Assembly (NCBI RefSeq): GCF_900078385.1
Contig: NZ_FLQR01000009.1
Span: 124,001-188,000 of the forward strand
Direction: 5' to 3'
Origin: an uncultured Microbacterium sp.
GTDB taxonomy: Bacteria > Actinomycetota > Actinomycetes > Actinomycetales > Microbacteriaceae
Length of the DNA stretch: 64,000 bases
Below the pieces are notes generated by a model. The model was given only the letters and a program-made list of their open reading frames with translations, was not told the DNA's origin and made no database searches. The position numbers were made by a program, and so were the translations under genes. Position 1 is the first letter of the stretch. Each line of letters starts with the position of its first letter. This document shows positions 42,343-51,131 of the stretch, piece after piece.

Positions 42343-44178
42343 ATGAGCGCCGTCCAGTTCGAAGTCCCTGCCATCGTCCCCGCGGACCCGCAGGCGAACG
42401 TCGCCGATCTTCTCGTCGAGCGCGTCAAGGCGACGCCCTCGCTCGCCCTCTTCTCCGTCCCCGAGGGCGACGGCTGGCGCGACATCACCGCCGCCGAGTT
42501 CGAGCGCGAAGTCATCGCACTCGCCAAGGGCATCGCGGCCTCCGGCATCCAGCCGGGCGACAAGGTCGGCTTCATCGCCCGGACGACCTACCACTGGACC
42601 GTGGTCGACTTCGCCCTGTTCTATGCCGGTGCCGTCATGGTCCCGATCTACGAGACCAGCTCCGCGGCGCAGGTCAGCTGGATCCTCTCCGACTCCGGCG
42701 CCGTCGCCGTCATCGCGGAGTCGACCGAGCACGCCACCCGCATCGCCGAGATCCGCACCGAGGTGCCGCTCATCCGCGAGGTGTGGGTCATGGACGAGGG
42801 CCACCTCGACACGCTGCGCGCCACGGGCGTGGACGTGACCGACGAGGAGATCGCGCGCCGCCGCGGCATCGCCGTCGGCAGCGACATCGCGACCCTCATC
42901 TACACGTCCGGCTCCACGGGACGCCCGAAGGGCTGCGTCCTGACCCACAGCAACTTCGTCGAGCTGTGCCGCAACTCCGCCAGGGCGCTGCACGAGGTCG
43001 TGTCGGTGCCCGGTGCCTCGACGCTACTGTTCATCACGACCGCGCACGTGTTCGCCCGCTTCATCTCGATCCTCGACATCCACGCGGGTGTGAAGACCGG
43101 CCACCAGCCCGACACGAAGCAGCTGCTGCCCGCGCTCGGCTCCTTCCAGCCGACGTTCCTCCTCGCGGTCCCCCGCGTGTTCGAGAAGGTCTACAACTCC
43201 GCCGAACAGAAGGCCGAGGCCGGCGGCAAGGGCAAGATCTTCCGCGCCGCGGCGCACACCGCCATCGAGCACTCGCGTCTCCAACAGGAGGGCAAGAAGG
43301 TGCCGCTGCTGGAGAGGATCAAGTTCGCGCTGTTCGACCGGCTCGTCTACAGCAAGCTGCGCACCGCCATGGGCGGGCGCGTCACATACGCCGTCTCGGG
43401 CTCGGCGCCGCTGGGCCCGCGCCTCGGCCACTTCTTCCACAGCCTGGGCGTCGTGATCCTCGAGGGCTACGGCCTGACCGAGACGACGGCTCCGGCGACG
43501 GTGAACCTCGCGACGAAGTCGAAGATCGGCACCGTCGGACCCGTGCTCCCCGGCGTCGGGGTTCGCCTCGGCGAGGACGGCGAGATCGAGGTGCGCGGCA
43601 TCAACGTCTTCAAGGAGTACTGGCGCAACCCGGAGGCGACCGCCGAGGCGTTCGACGAGGGCTGGTTCAAGACCGGTGACGTGGGCGCGTTCGACGAGGA
43701 GGGCTTCCTCACGATCACAGGCCGCAAGAAGGAGATCCTCGTCACGGCCGGTGGCAAGAACGTCGCCCCCGCCGCGCTGGAGGACCCGATCCGGGCCAAC
43801 CCGATCGTCGGGCAGGTCGTCGTCGTCGGCGACCAGAAGCCGTTCATCGGCGCGCTCGTCACCCTCGACTCCGAGATGCTGCCGACCTGGCTCGCGAACA
43901 ACGGCCTCGACAAGGACATGTCGCTGACGGATGCCGCGAAGGACCCGAAGGTGCGCGCGGAGGTCCAGCGCGCCATCGACATCGCGAACAAGAACGTCTC
44001 GCGCGCCGAGTCGATCCGCAAGTTTGCGATCCTCGACACGGAGTGGACGGAGGCCAGCGGCCACCTGACACCCAAGATGAGCATCAAGCGCAACGTCATC
44101 ATGTCGGACTTCGCGCACGAGGTCGAAGAACTCTACGCCGTGCCCGTCACGACGACGAACGTCGCGCTCGGCGGCTGA
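42343..44178 (+). CDS. fadD15: Long-chain fatty acid-CoA ligase (AMP-forming)
   Basis: It activates long-chain fatty acids to acyl-CoA through an acyl-adenylate. The 611-residue protein of the AMP-binding superfamily shows LIYTSGSTGRPKGCVLTHSN (P-loop, near residue 187), the later ILEGYGLTETTAPATVN, WFKTGDVGAFDEEGFLTITGRKKE (hinge Asp/Arg region) and the C-terminal Lys in a GGKNVAPAALED context. AAGGAG lies about 10 bases before the ATG. Size and position fit mycobacterial FadD15 (Rv2187). It may supply acyl-CoA to the neighbouring PlsC. It meets the peptide deformylase gene end to end with no spacer. Confidence 0.92.
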   Translation: MSAVQFEVPAIVPADPQANVADLLVERVKATPSLALFSVPEGDGWRDITAAEFEREVIALAKGIAASGIQPGDKVGFIARTTYHWTVVDFALFYAGAVMVPIYETSSAAQVSWILSDSGAVAVIAESTEHATRIAEIRTEVPLIREVWVMDEGHLDTLRATGVDVTDEEIARRRGIAVGSDIATLIYTSGSTGRPKGCVLTHSNFVELCRNSARALHEVVSVPGASTLLFITTAHVFARFISILDIHAGVKTGHQPDTKQLLPALGSFQPTFLLAVPRVFEKVYNSAEQKAEAGGKGKIFRAAAHTAIEHSRLQQEGKKVPLLERIKFALFDRLVYSKLRTAMGGRVTYAVSGSAPLGPRLGHFFHSLGVVILEGYGLTETTAPATVNLATKSKIGTVGPVLPGVGVRLGEDGEIEVRGINVFKEYWRNPEATAEAFDEGWFKTGDVGAFDEEGFLTITGRKKEILVTAGGKNVAPAALEDPIRANPIVGQVVVVGDQKPFIGALVTLDSEMLPTWLANNGLDKDMSLTDAAKDPKVRAEVQRAIDIANKNVSRAESIRKFAILDTEWTEASGHLTPKMSIKRNVIMSDFAHEVEELYAVPVTTTNVALGG

Positions 44179-44667
44179 TCAGAACCAGCTGGATTCGCGG
44201 ATCTCGCGCATCGCCTGGCGGCGGGTCTCCGGCGGAAGCCGGTCGAGGTAGAGCCTGCCGTCCAGGTGATCGCACTCGTGCTGCAGGGCCTGGGCGAGAA
44301 GGCCCTCGCCCTCCAGCACGATCTCGTTGCCGTCGACGTCGATGCCGGTGACCTTCGCGTGCGGGTGGCGGATCGCATCGTGCCACAGCCCGGGAACCGA
44401 CAGGCATCCCTCGCCGACGGGCTCCGGCTCGCCGGACACCTCGAGCACCGGGTTGAGCACGTAGCCGATGTCGCCGTCGATGTTGTAGCTGAACGCGCGC
44501 ACGCCGACGCCGATCTGCGGTGCCGCGACGCCGGCGCGGCCGGCGGGCTCGACCGAGTCGAGCAGGTCGCGGACGAGGGCGCGGATGCCGTCGTCGACGA
44601 CGTCCACGGGCGCGCTGGGCGTGCGGAGGACCGGGTCGCCGAACAGGCGGATGGGACGGACGGCCAT
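44179..44667 (-). CDS. def: Peptide deformylase
   Basis: It removes the N-formyl group from nascent proteins. The 162-residue metalloenzyme has all three motifs: GVAAPQIGVGVRAF (motif I, residues 45-58), EGCLSVPG (motif II with the metal Cys) and QHECDHLDG (motif III, metal His pair and catalytic Glu). Its ATG shares one base with the TGA of the MinD-like gene (TGATG), so it is coupled to it. The convergent acyl-CoA synthetase ends on the adjacent base. The frame is open upstream into the MinD-like gene, but homology begins at MAVRPIRLFGDPVLR. Confidence 0.95.
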   Translation of the reverse strand: MAVRPIRLFGDPVLRTPSAPVDVVDDGIRALVRDLLDSVEPAGRAGVAAPQIGVGVRAFSYNIDGDIGYVLNPVLEVSGEPEPVGEGCLSVPGLWHDAIRHPHAKVTGIDVDGNEIVLEGEGLLAQALQHECDHLDGRLYLDRLPPETRRQAMREIRESSWF

Positions 44668-46070
44668 CAGGCGACGGCGGTCAGGGCGCGCAGGCCCTCC
44701 ACGACGGCGGCGGCGAGCCGACGCGCGGCCAGGCGCGTCTCGGGCCTGAGCTCGCGGAAGCTGACGGCGCTGCCGGCGGCGATGTGCGGGTCGTACGGGA
44801 CACGCACGACGGTGCGCACGCGGCTGCGGAAGTGCGACTCCAGCTCGGCGGCGCGCACGAGCGGGGTGCCCGGGCGCGAGGTGTTGAGGACGACGACAGC
44901 GCCGCGCACCTGCTCGGCGAAGCCGTTCGTCTCGAGCCACGTGAGCGTCTCGGAGGCGAGGCGCGCCTCGTCGACGCTCATGCCGGCGACGACGACGAGC
45001 TGGTCGGCGAGCTCGAGGGTCGCTTCCATGACGGAGTGGACGATGCCGGTGCCGGTATCGGTCAGGACGATGGAGTAATAGTGCGCGGCCACCGCGGCGA
45101 CGTCGTGGTAGTCACGGTCGTTGAAGGCCTCGGAGACGCGCGGGTCGGCGTCGGAGGCGAGCACGTCGAGGCGCGTCTCGTCGCGGGCGACGACGGCCGA
45201 GAGGTCGTTGAAGCCGACGACCTCGCCGCGCATGCGGACGAGGTCACGGACCGTCTTGCCGCCCGTGCTGCCGACGCGCTCGGCGAGCGTGCCCCGGTCG
45301 GGGTTGGCATCCACCGCGATGACGCGGTCGTCGCGGGCGTCGGCCAGCGCCATCCCGAGCAGCGTCGTGACGGTCGTCTTGCCGACACCGCCCTTGCGGG
45401 AGAGGACCGGCACGAACTTCGCGCCGCCGGACAGGGGCGCCGCGATGCGACGATCCATCTCCTTGCGGGCGCGGGCGCGCTTGCTGTCGCCGAGGTTGAG
45501 GCGGTGGCCCGACACCGTGTACAGGAGGTGCTGCCACATGCCCTCGGGCTCGGGGCGCACGATGTGCGCCGGGTCGAGGAGGCGGTCGGCGGTGAGCAGG
45601 TCGGAGGTCTCCCGGCTCCCCTCGAAGTCGTCGAGGCGTCGGGACTGCAGCGAGACGTCGGCGGCGCGCGGGTGGCGCAGCCGCTCGACGGCGTGCCTCG
45701 CGTCGTCGTCGGGGTGGTGCGCCTCGCGGCGCGTCGAGGGCTGCGGTCCCGTGACGGCCGGCACGATCACGGCGTCCTCGATGTCGGCGTCGTCGATACC
45801 AGAGTCCTCGGGCTGCTCACCCTGCTCGGCCTCGTCGGTGCTCTCGGCGGCGGCGGCGGCCTCGATGTGCTCGAGGACCTCCGCGCGGTCGTCGTCGACC
45901 ACGTCGTCGTCGATGTCGTCGTCGTCGTGGGCGTAGGTCGGCAGCGCCACCTCGACCTGCGCGGTGGCGCCGTCGATGATGCCGATGCCGGTCGTGTCGA
46001 TGCTGCCGGTGCTGCTGAGGACGCCGTTCTCGGGATCGTCGGGCGTCTGGTTGTTGCGGTCAGGCGTCAC
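44667..46070 (-). CDS. MinD/ParA-like ATPase with a long acidic N-terminus
   Basis: This 467-residue protein has a disordered N-terminal region of about 170 residues, rich in Asp and Glu (DDDDIDDDVVDDD), and a C-terminal P-loop ATPase of the MinD/EspI type. The deviant Walker A loop is LSRKGGVGKTTVTTLLGMALAD near residue 225, with VIAVDANPDRGTL as the following strand and switch I region. The form recalls ATPases linked to ESX/type VII secretion, but no ESX genes are in the window. It is coupled to peptide deformylase by a one-base overlap. The GTG start is the farthest upstream; a shorter protein is possible. Its partner and membrane target are unknown. Confidence 0.8.
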   Translation of the reverse strand: MTPDRNNQTPDDPENGVLSSTGSIDTTGIGIIDGATAQVEVALPTYAHDDDDIDDDVVDDDRAEVLEHIEAAAAAESTDEAEQGEQPEDSGIDDADIEDAVIVPAVTGPQPSTRREAHHPDDDARHAVERLRHPRAADVSLQSRRLDDFEGSRETSDLLTADRLLDPAHIVRPEPEGMWQHLLYTVSGHRLNLGDSKRARARKEMDRRIAAPLSGGAKFVPVLSRKGGVGKTTVTTLLGMALADARDDRVIAVDANPDRGTLAERVGSTGGKTVRDLVRMRGEVVGFNDLSAVVARDETRLDVLASDADPRVSEAFNDRDYHDVAAVAAHYYSIVLTDTGTGIVHSVMEATLELADQLVVVAGMSVDEARLASETLTWLETNGFAEQVRGAVVVLNTSRPGTPLVRAAELESHFRSRVRTVVRVPYDPHIAAGSAVSFRELRPETRLAARRLAAAVVEGLRALTAVA

Positions 46071-46118
46071 TGCTGTTCACTCCACGTCGCTGTCGGGCGG
46101 TCCGCCCGACGTTCCAGA

Positions 46119-49100
46119 CTACTCGGCGGGGCGGATGACGAGCAAAAGGTCCCCCGCCTCGACCTGTGCCGTCGCGGCGATCGCGAGCCTGTCGATGACG
46201 CCGTCGACCGGCGAGGTGATGGCCGCTTCCATCTTCATGGCCTCGATGGAGGCGACCGGCTGACCGGCCGTGACGGTGTCGCCGACCTCGGCCTTCAGCG
46301 TCACGACACCCGAGAAGGGCGCCGCGACCTGCCCGGGACGGGACGTGTCGGCCCGCTCGGCCTGCCGCGCCTCGACCGTGATGCCGCGGTCGCGCACGAA
46401 GACGGGTCGCAGCTGGCCGTTGAGGGTCGTCATGACCGTCCGCATGCCCTTGTCGTCCGCCTCGCCGATGGCCTCGAGACCGACGTAGAGCTGCACGCCG
46501 CGCTCGATCTCGACGACGTGCTCGGCGCCCGGGACGAGACCGTAGAGGTAGTCGGCGGTGTCCAGGACGCTGAGGTCGCCGTAGGTGTCGCGCACCTCGC
46601 GGAATGTGCGGGTCGGCGCCGGGAAGAGCAGCGTGTTCAGCGTGTGACGGCGGGTCGCGGAGTCGCCCGCGAGCGCCGCGGTGTCTTCGGCGGAGATCTC
46701 GGTGACCCCCACGCGGACCTCGCGGCCCTGCAGCACCTTCGTGCGGAACGGCTCCGGCCATCCGCCCGGCAGGTCGCCGAGCTCGCCGGCCATGAAGCCG
46801 ACGACGGAGTCCGGCACGTCGTACTTCTCCGGGTTCGCCTCGAAGTCGGCGGGGTCGGCCTTGACGGCGGCCAGGTGCAGCGCGAGGTCGCCCACGACCT
46901 TCGACGACGGGGTCACCTTCGGCACGCGACCGAGGATCGCATTCGCCGCGGCGTACATGTCCTCGATGAGCTCGAAGTCGTCGGCGAGCCCCAGGGCGAT
47001 CGCCTGCTGGCGGAGGTTCGAGAGCTGCCCGCCCGGGATCTCGTGGTGGTAGACGCGGCCCGTGGGGCCCGGCAGCCCCGACTCGAACGGCCGGTACATG
47101 TGCCGGACGGCCTCCCAGTAGGGCTCGAGGTCGGCGACCGCGGACAGGTCCAGGCCGGTCTCCCGCTCGGTGTGCGCGAGCGCGGCCACGAGGGCCGACA
47201 GGGAGGGCTGGCTCGTCGTCCCCGCCATGGGGGCCGCGGCGGCGTCGACGGCATCCGCACCCGCCGCGCTCGCGGCCAGCAGCGTCGCGAGCTGCCCGCC
47301 GGCGGTGTCGTGCGTGTGCACGTGCACCGGCAGGTCGAAGCGCTCGCGGAGCGCCGCGACGAGGCGCGCGGCCGCGGCAGGGCGGAGGAGCCCCGCCATG
47401 TCCTTGATCGCGAGGATGTGCGCGCCGGCATCCACGATCTGCTCCGCCAGGCGCAGGTAGTAGTCCAGCGTGTAGAGGTCCTCGCGCGGCGAGAGCAGGT
47501 CGCCGGTGTAGCAGACGGCGACTTCCGCGACGGCGGTGCCGGTCTGCAGCACCGATTCGATCGCGGGGCGCATCTGCGAGACGTCGTTGAGGGCGTCGAA
47601 GATGCGGAAGATGTCGACGCCGCTCGCGGCGGCCTCGCTGACGAAGGCGTCGGTGACGGCTGTGGGGTACGGCGTGTAGCCGACCGTGTTGCGGCCGCGC
47701 AGCAGCATCTGGATCGCGACGTTCGGGAGGGCGGTGCGGAGCGCATCGAGGCGCTCCCACGGGTCCTCGCCGAGGAAGCGCAGCGCGACGTCGTACGTCG
47801 CCCCGCCCCACGCCTCGACCGACAGCAGCTGCGGCGTCAGGCGCGCGACGTAGGGCGCGACCGTGACGAGGTCCTTCGTGCGGACGCGCGTCGCCAGCAG
47901 CGACTGGTGCGCGTCGCGGAAGGTCGTCTCGGTGACCGCGAGGGCCGTCTGCGCGCGCAGAGCCTTCGCGAAGCCGGCCGGACCGAGTTCGAGGAGCCGC
48001 TGGCGGGAGCCTGCGACCGGCTCCGCGGTGAGGTCGATGGCGGGGAGCTTGACGGCGGGGTCGACGGACAGCGGGTTCTCGCCGTTCGGCCGGTTGACGG
48101 TCGTGTCGGCGAGCCACGCGATGATCTTCGAGCCGCGGTCCTTGGACTCCTTGCCCCTGACCAGCTCGGGCCGCTCGTCGATGAACGACGTGCTGAGATC
48201 GCCGGCGACGAACGCGGGATCGTCGAGCACGCGCTGCAGGAAGGGGATGTTGGTCGAGACGCCGCGGATGCGGAACTCCGCGAGCGCGCGGCGCGAGCGC
48301 TGCACGGCGGAGGCGAAGTCGCGGCCGCGGCAGGTGAGCTTGGCGAGCATCGAGTCGAAGTGCGGGCTCACCTGGGAGCCCGCGGCGGTCGTGCCGCCGT
48401 CGAGGCGGATGCCGGCACCGCCGGGCGAGCGGTAGGTCGTGATCTTGCCGGTGTCGGGGCGGAAGCCCTGCGTCGGGTCCTCGGTCGTGATGCGGCACTG
48501 GAGCGCCGCGCCGCGGAGGTGGATGTCCCCCTGGCGCAGGCCCAGCTCGTCGAGGGTCTGGCCGGCCGCGATGCGCATCTGCGACTGGACGAGGTCGACG
48601 TCGGTGACCTCCTCGGTCACGGTGTGCTCGACCTGGATGCGCGGGTTCATCTCGATGAAGACGACCTCGCCGGTGCGGGGGCCGGCGGTCTCGAGGAGGA
48701 ACTCGACCGTGCCGGCGTTCTCGTAGCCGATCGACTGCGCGAACGCGACGGCATAGGCGTGCAGTGCCGTGCGGACTCCGTCGTCGAGGTTCGGGGCCGG
48801 CGCGATCTCGACGACCTTCTGGTGGCGCCGCTGCACGGAGCAGTCCCGCTCGAACAGGTGCACGGTGTGCCCGGTCTTGTCGGCGAGGATCTGGACTTCG
48901 ACGTGGCGCGGTCGCTGGACGGCCTGCTCGAGGAACACGCGGGCGTCGCCGAACGCGCTGTCCGCCTCGCGCATGGCCTCGGCGAGGGCCGGTGCCAGCT
49001 GGTCCTTCTTCTCGACGCGGCGCATGCCGCGTCCGCCGCCGCCCGCGACGGCCTTCACGAAGATGGGGAAGCCGATGCCGTCGGCCTCGCCCAGCAAAAG

Positions 49101-49526
49101 GTCGACGTCGTCCGAGGCGGCCGTGGAGCGGAGGACCGGGACGCCCGCGGCGACGGCGTGCTCTTTCGCGGTGACCTTGTTCCCGGCCATCTCCAGCGCG
49201 CGCGCCGGCGGCCCGATGAACGCGATGCCGTTCGCGGCGGCCTGCGCGGCGAGCTCGGGGTTCTCGGAGAGGAAGCCGTACCCGGGGTAGATGGCATCCG
49301 CCCCGCTCTCCTTCGCGACGCGGATGATCTCCGCGACATCCAGGTAGGCGCGGACCGGGTGACCCTTCTCGCCGATCTCGTATGCCTCGTCGGCTTTCAG
49401 CCGGTGCAGCGAGAACCGGTCTTCGTACGGGAACACTGCGACCGTGCGCGCTCCCAATTCGAAGGCGGCGCGGAAGGCGCGAATCGCGATCTCTCCGCGG
49501 TTTGCGACCAGGATCTTGCGGAACAT
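46119..49526 (-). CDS. pyc: Pyruvate carboxylase
   Basis: This biotin enzyme carboxylates pyruvate to oxaloacetate, refilling the TCA cycle. The 1135-residue single chain has the N-terminal biotin carboxylase domain (FRKILVANRGEIAIRAFRAA, GGGGRGMRRV, MNPRIQVEHTVTEEV), the central carboxyltransferase TIM barrel (TFRDAHQSLLATRVR, metal-site region near IKDMAGLLRP and HTHDTAGG), and the C-terminal biotinyl domain with the biotin Lys in EAMKMEAAI. The ATG used has GAGGTGAG close upstream; a longer open frame upstream is not conserved. It is transcribed alone, divergent from an orphan ParA gene with a 92-bp gap. Confidence 0.97.
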   Translation of the reverse strand: MFRKILVANRGEIAIRAFRAAFELGARTVAVFPYEDRFSLHRLKADEAYEIGEKGHPVRAYLDVAEIIRVAKESGADAIYPGYGFLSENPELAAQAAANGIAFIGPPARALEMAGNKVTAKEHAVAAGVPVLRSTAASDDVDLLLGEADGIGFPIFVKAVAGGGGRGMRRVEKKDQLAPALAEAMREADSAFGDARVFLEQAVQRPRHVEVQILADKTGHTVHLFERDCSVQRRHQKVVEIAPAPNLDDGVRTALHAYAVAFAQSIGYENAGTVEFLLETAGPRTGEVVFIEMNPRIQVEHTVTEEVTDVDLVQSQMRIAAGQTLDELGLRQGDIHLRGAALQCRITTEDPTQGFRPDTGKITTYRSPGGAGIRLDGGTTAAGSQVSPHFDSMLAKLTCRGRDFASAVQRSRRALAEFRIRGVSTNIPFLQRVLDDPAFVAGDLSTSFIDERPELVRGKESKDRGSKIIAWLADTTVNRPNGENPLSVDPAVKLPAIDLTAEPVAGSRQRLLELGPAGFAKALRAQTALAVTETTFRDAHQSLLATRVRTKDLVTVAPYVARLTPQLLSVEAWGGATYDVALRFLGEDPWERLDALRTALPNVAIQMLLRGRNTVGYTPYPTAVTDAFVSEAAASGVDIFRIFDALNDVSQMRPAIESVLQTGTAVAEVAVCYTGDLLSPREDLYTLDYYLRLAEQIVDAGAHILAIKDMAGLLRPAAAARLVAALRERFDLPVHVHTHDTAGGQLATLLAASAAGADAVDAAAAPMAGTTSQPSLSALVAALAHTERETGLDLSAVADLEPYWEAVRHMYRPFESGLPGPTGRVYHHEIPGGQLSNLRQQAIALGLADDFELIEDMYAAANAILGRVPKVTPSSKVVGDLALHLAAVKADPADFEANPEKYDVPDSVVGFMAGELGDLPGGWPEPFRTKVLQGREVRVGVTEISAEDTAALAGDSATRRHTLNTLLFPAPTRTFREVRDTYGDLSVLDTADYLYGLVPGAEHVVEIERGVQLYVGLEAIGEADDKGMRTVMTTLNGQLRPVFVRDRGITVEARQAERADTSRPGQVAAPFSGVVTLKAEVGDTVTAGQPVASIEAMKMEAAITSPVDGVIDRLAIAATAQVEAGDLLLVIRPAE

Positions 49527-49604
49527 GCTCACCTCTATGGTCCAAGGGCGCCACTGGGCGGCCGCCACGAGCGGGGCTGAGTACCCTCTCAGCCTAGGGG
49601 ACGG

Positions 49605-49610
49605 TAACGT
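49605..49610 (+). promoter_or_regulatory. Possible -10 box of the orphan ParA gene
   Basis: TAACGT lies 8 bases before the GTG at 49619, close to the leaderless spacing seen elsewhere here. No ribosome site precedes the start. Confidence 0.35.
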
Positions 49611-49618
49611 AGAGCCTC

Positions 49619-50425
49619 GTGCACGTACTCTCGGTCAGCTCTCTCAAGGGCGGCGTCGGCAAGACGACGGTGACGTTGGGCCTCGCCTCTGCCGCATTCG
49701 CCCGAGGCGTGCGGACCCTCGTGGTCGATCTCGACCCCCAGTCGGATGTCTCGACGGGCATGGACATCCAGGTCGCCGGACGCCTCAACGTCGCCGACGT
49801 CCTCGCCAACCCGAAGGAGAAGGTCGTCCGTCAGGCGATCACCTCGAGCGGTTGGGCGAAGGTGCACCCGGGCACGATCGACGTCATGATCGGCAGCCCT
49901 TCCGCCATCAACTTCGACGGACCGCATCCGAGCGTCCGCGACGTGTGGAAGCTCGAGGAGGCCCTCGCGACGATCGAGCCCGACTACGACCTCGTGCTGA
50001 TCGACTGCGCCCCGTCGCTGAATGCGCTGACCCGCACGGCCTGGGCGGCGTCGGACCGCGTCATCGTCGTGACCGAGCCGGGCCTGTTCTCGGTGGCCGC
50101 CGCCGACCGCGCGCTCCGCGCGATCGAGGAGATCCGCCGCGGCCTCTCGCCGCGTCTGCAGCCCCTCGGCATCGTCGTGAACCGGGTGCGTCCGCAGTCG
50201 ATCGAGCACCAGTTCCGCATCAAGGAGCTCCGCGACATGTTCGGCCCGCTCGTGCTGTCGCCGCAGCTGCCGGAGCGCACGTCGCTGCAGCAGGCGCAGG
50301 GCGCCGCGAAGCCGCTGCACATCTGGCCCGGCGACTCCGCTCAGGAGCTCGCGGCCGACTTCGACTCGCTGCTGGACCGGGTGGTGCGGACCGGTCGGAT
50401 CCCCGCCGTCGGCGCCGCCGGCTGA
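49619..50425 (+). CDS. Orphan ParA-family ATPase
   Basis: This 268-residue ATPase of the ParA/Soj family has the deviant Walker A motif at the very N-terminus (VSSLKGGVGKTTVTLGLASAA), the strand LVVDLDPQSDVSTGMDIQ, and the later LVLIDCAPSLNALTRTAW (Walker B). There is no helix-turn-helix N-terminal extension, so it is the short Soj-like type. No parB or centromere-like repeats lie nearby, which marks it as an orphan ParA. Such proteins in actinobacteria position cargo other than chromosomes. It sits between pyruvate carboxylase and the MerR/GarA operon; the link to either is unknown. Confidence 0.88.
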   Translation: MHVLSVSSLKGGVGKTTVTLGLASAAFARGVRTLVVDLDPQSDVSTGMDIQVAGRLNVADVLANPKEKVVRQAITSSGWAKVHPGTIDVMIGSPSAINFDGPHPSVRDVWKLEEALATIEPDYDLVLIDCAPSLNALTRTAWAASDRVIVVTEPGLFSVAAADRALRAIEEIRRGLSPRLQPLGIVVNRVRPQSIEHQFRIKELRDMFGPLVLSPQLPERTSLQQAQGAAKPLHIWPGDSAQELAADFDSLLDRVVRTGRIPAVGAAG

Positions 50426-50488
50426 CGGCACGCGGGAGCAGGTCGCTCGCGCTGCGCGTAGGACGCCGGGTGGAGCTGCGTCGGCGCG

Positions 50489-51034
50489 CTAGGCGGTCTT
50501 GACGGAGCGGCGGGCGGCGAGCTCGTCGACGGGGTCCGGCGCCTGCGGGTCGAAGTCCAGCAGGGTCGACTCGACCTCGTGCAGGACCTTGCCGACGGCG
50601 ATGCCGAAGACGCCCTGCCCGCGGCTCACGAGGTCGATGACCTCGTCGTTCGAGGTGCACAGGTACACCGACGCGCCGTCGCTCATGAGCGTCGTGCCGG
50701 CGAGGTCGCGGATGCCGGCGGCGCGCAGCTGCTCGACGGCCGTGCGGATCTGCTGCAGCGAGATACCGGTGTCCAGGAGCCGCTTGACGAGCTTGAGCAC
50801 GAGGATGTCGCGGAAGCCGTACAGCCGCTGCGACCCGGAGCCGCTCGCACCGCGCACGGTGGGCTCGACGAGCTCGGTGCGGGCCCAGTAGTCCAGCTGC
50901 CGGTACGTGATGCCGGCGGCGCGGGCGGCGACCGCACCGCGGTAGCCCACTTCGTCGTCCATGGCCGGCAGGCCGTCGGTGAACAGGAGGTCGGTGGCGA
51001 ACGGCTGTCCGCCCGGCGCATCGTGCGCGTTCAT
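50489..51034 (-). CDS. MerR-family regulator (Rv1830-like)
   Basis: This 181-residue protein has an N-terminal MerR winged helix (VGYRGAVAARAAGITYRQLDYWARTELVEPT and YGFRDILVLKLVKRLLDTGISLQQIRTAVEQL) followed by a C-terminal domain with no metal-binding Cys motif. It matches mycobacterial Rv1830, the last gene of the garA-Rv1828-Rv1829-Rv1830 string. A strong AGGAGG lies 6 bases before the ATG, which decides the start over an open upstream frame. Two overlapping small palindromes at 51056-51073 lie 22-39 bp upstream and may be an operator. Target genes are unknown; a part in growth or division control is suggested for relatives. Confidence 0.88.
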   Translation of the reverse strand: MNAHDAPGGQPFATDLLFTDGLPAMDDEVGYRGAVAARAAGITYRQLDYWARTELVEPTVRGASGSGSQRLYGFRDILVLKLVKRLLDTGISLQQIRTAVEQLRAAGIRDLAGTTLMSDGASVYLCTSNDEVIDLVSRGQGVFGIAVGKVLHEVESTLLDFDPQAPDPVDELAARRSVKTA

Positions 51035-51055
51035 GTGAGCCTCCTGCTTGTGATG

Positions 51056-51073
51056 GCGTTCTCTAACGCTAGA
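51056..51073 (-). promoter_or_regulatory. Overlapping palindromes before the Rv1830-like gene
   Basis: GCGTT-N4-AACGC (51056-51069) overlaps TCTA-N4-TAGA (51062-51073). They lie 22-39 bases before the start, a natural site for MerR-type autoregulation or for FtsR. Confidence 0.45.
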
Positions 51074-51131
51074 TGAGGGATGACGGTGCGGCAACGACAT
51101 CCGCTCTCAGCGTTCGGCGTGTCGCGCGTGG

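Noticed and set aside
44520..49580. A 1,686-codon open frame on the plus strand opposite the MinD-like and pyruvate carboxylase genes
   Set aside because: Its translation has the repetitive Arg/Gly/Asp/Val pattern of an antisense frame in GC-rich DNA, and the opposite strand encodes clear enzymes.
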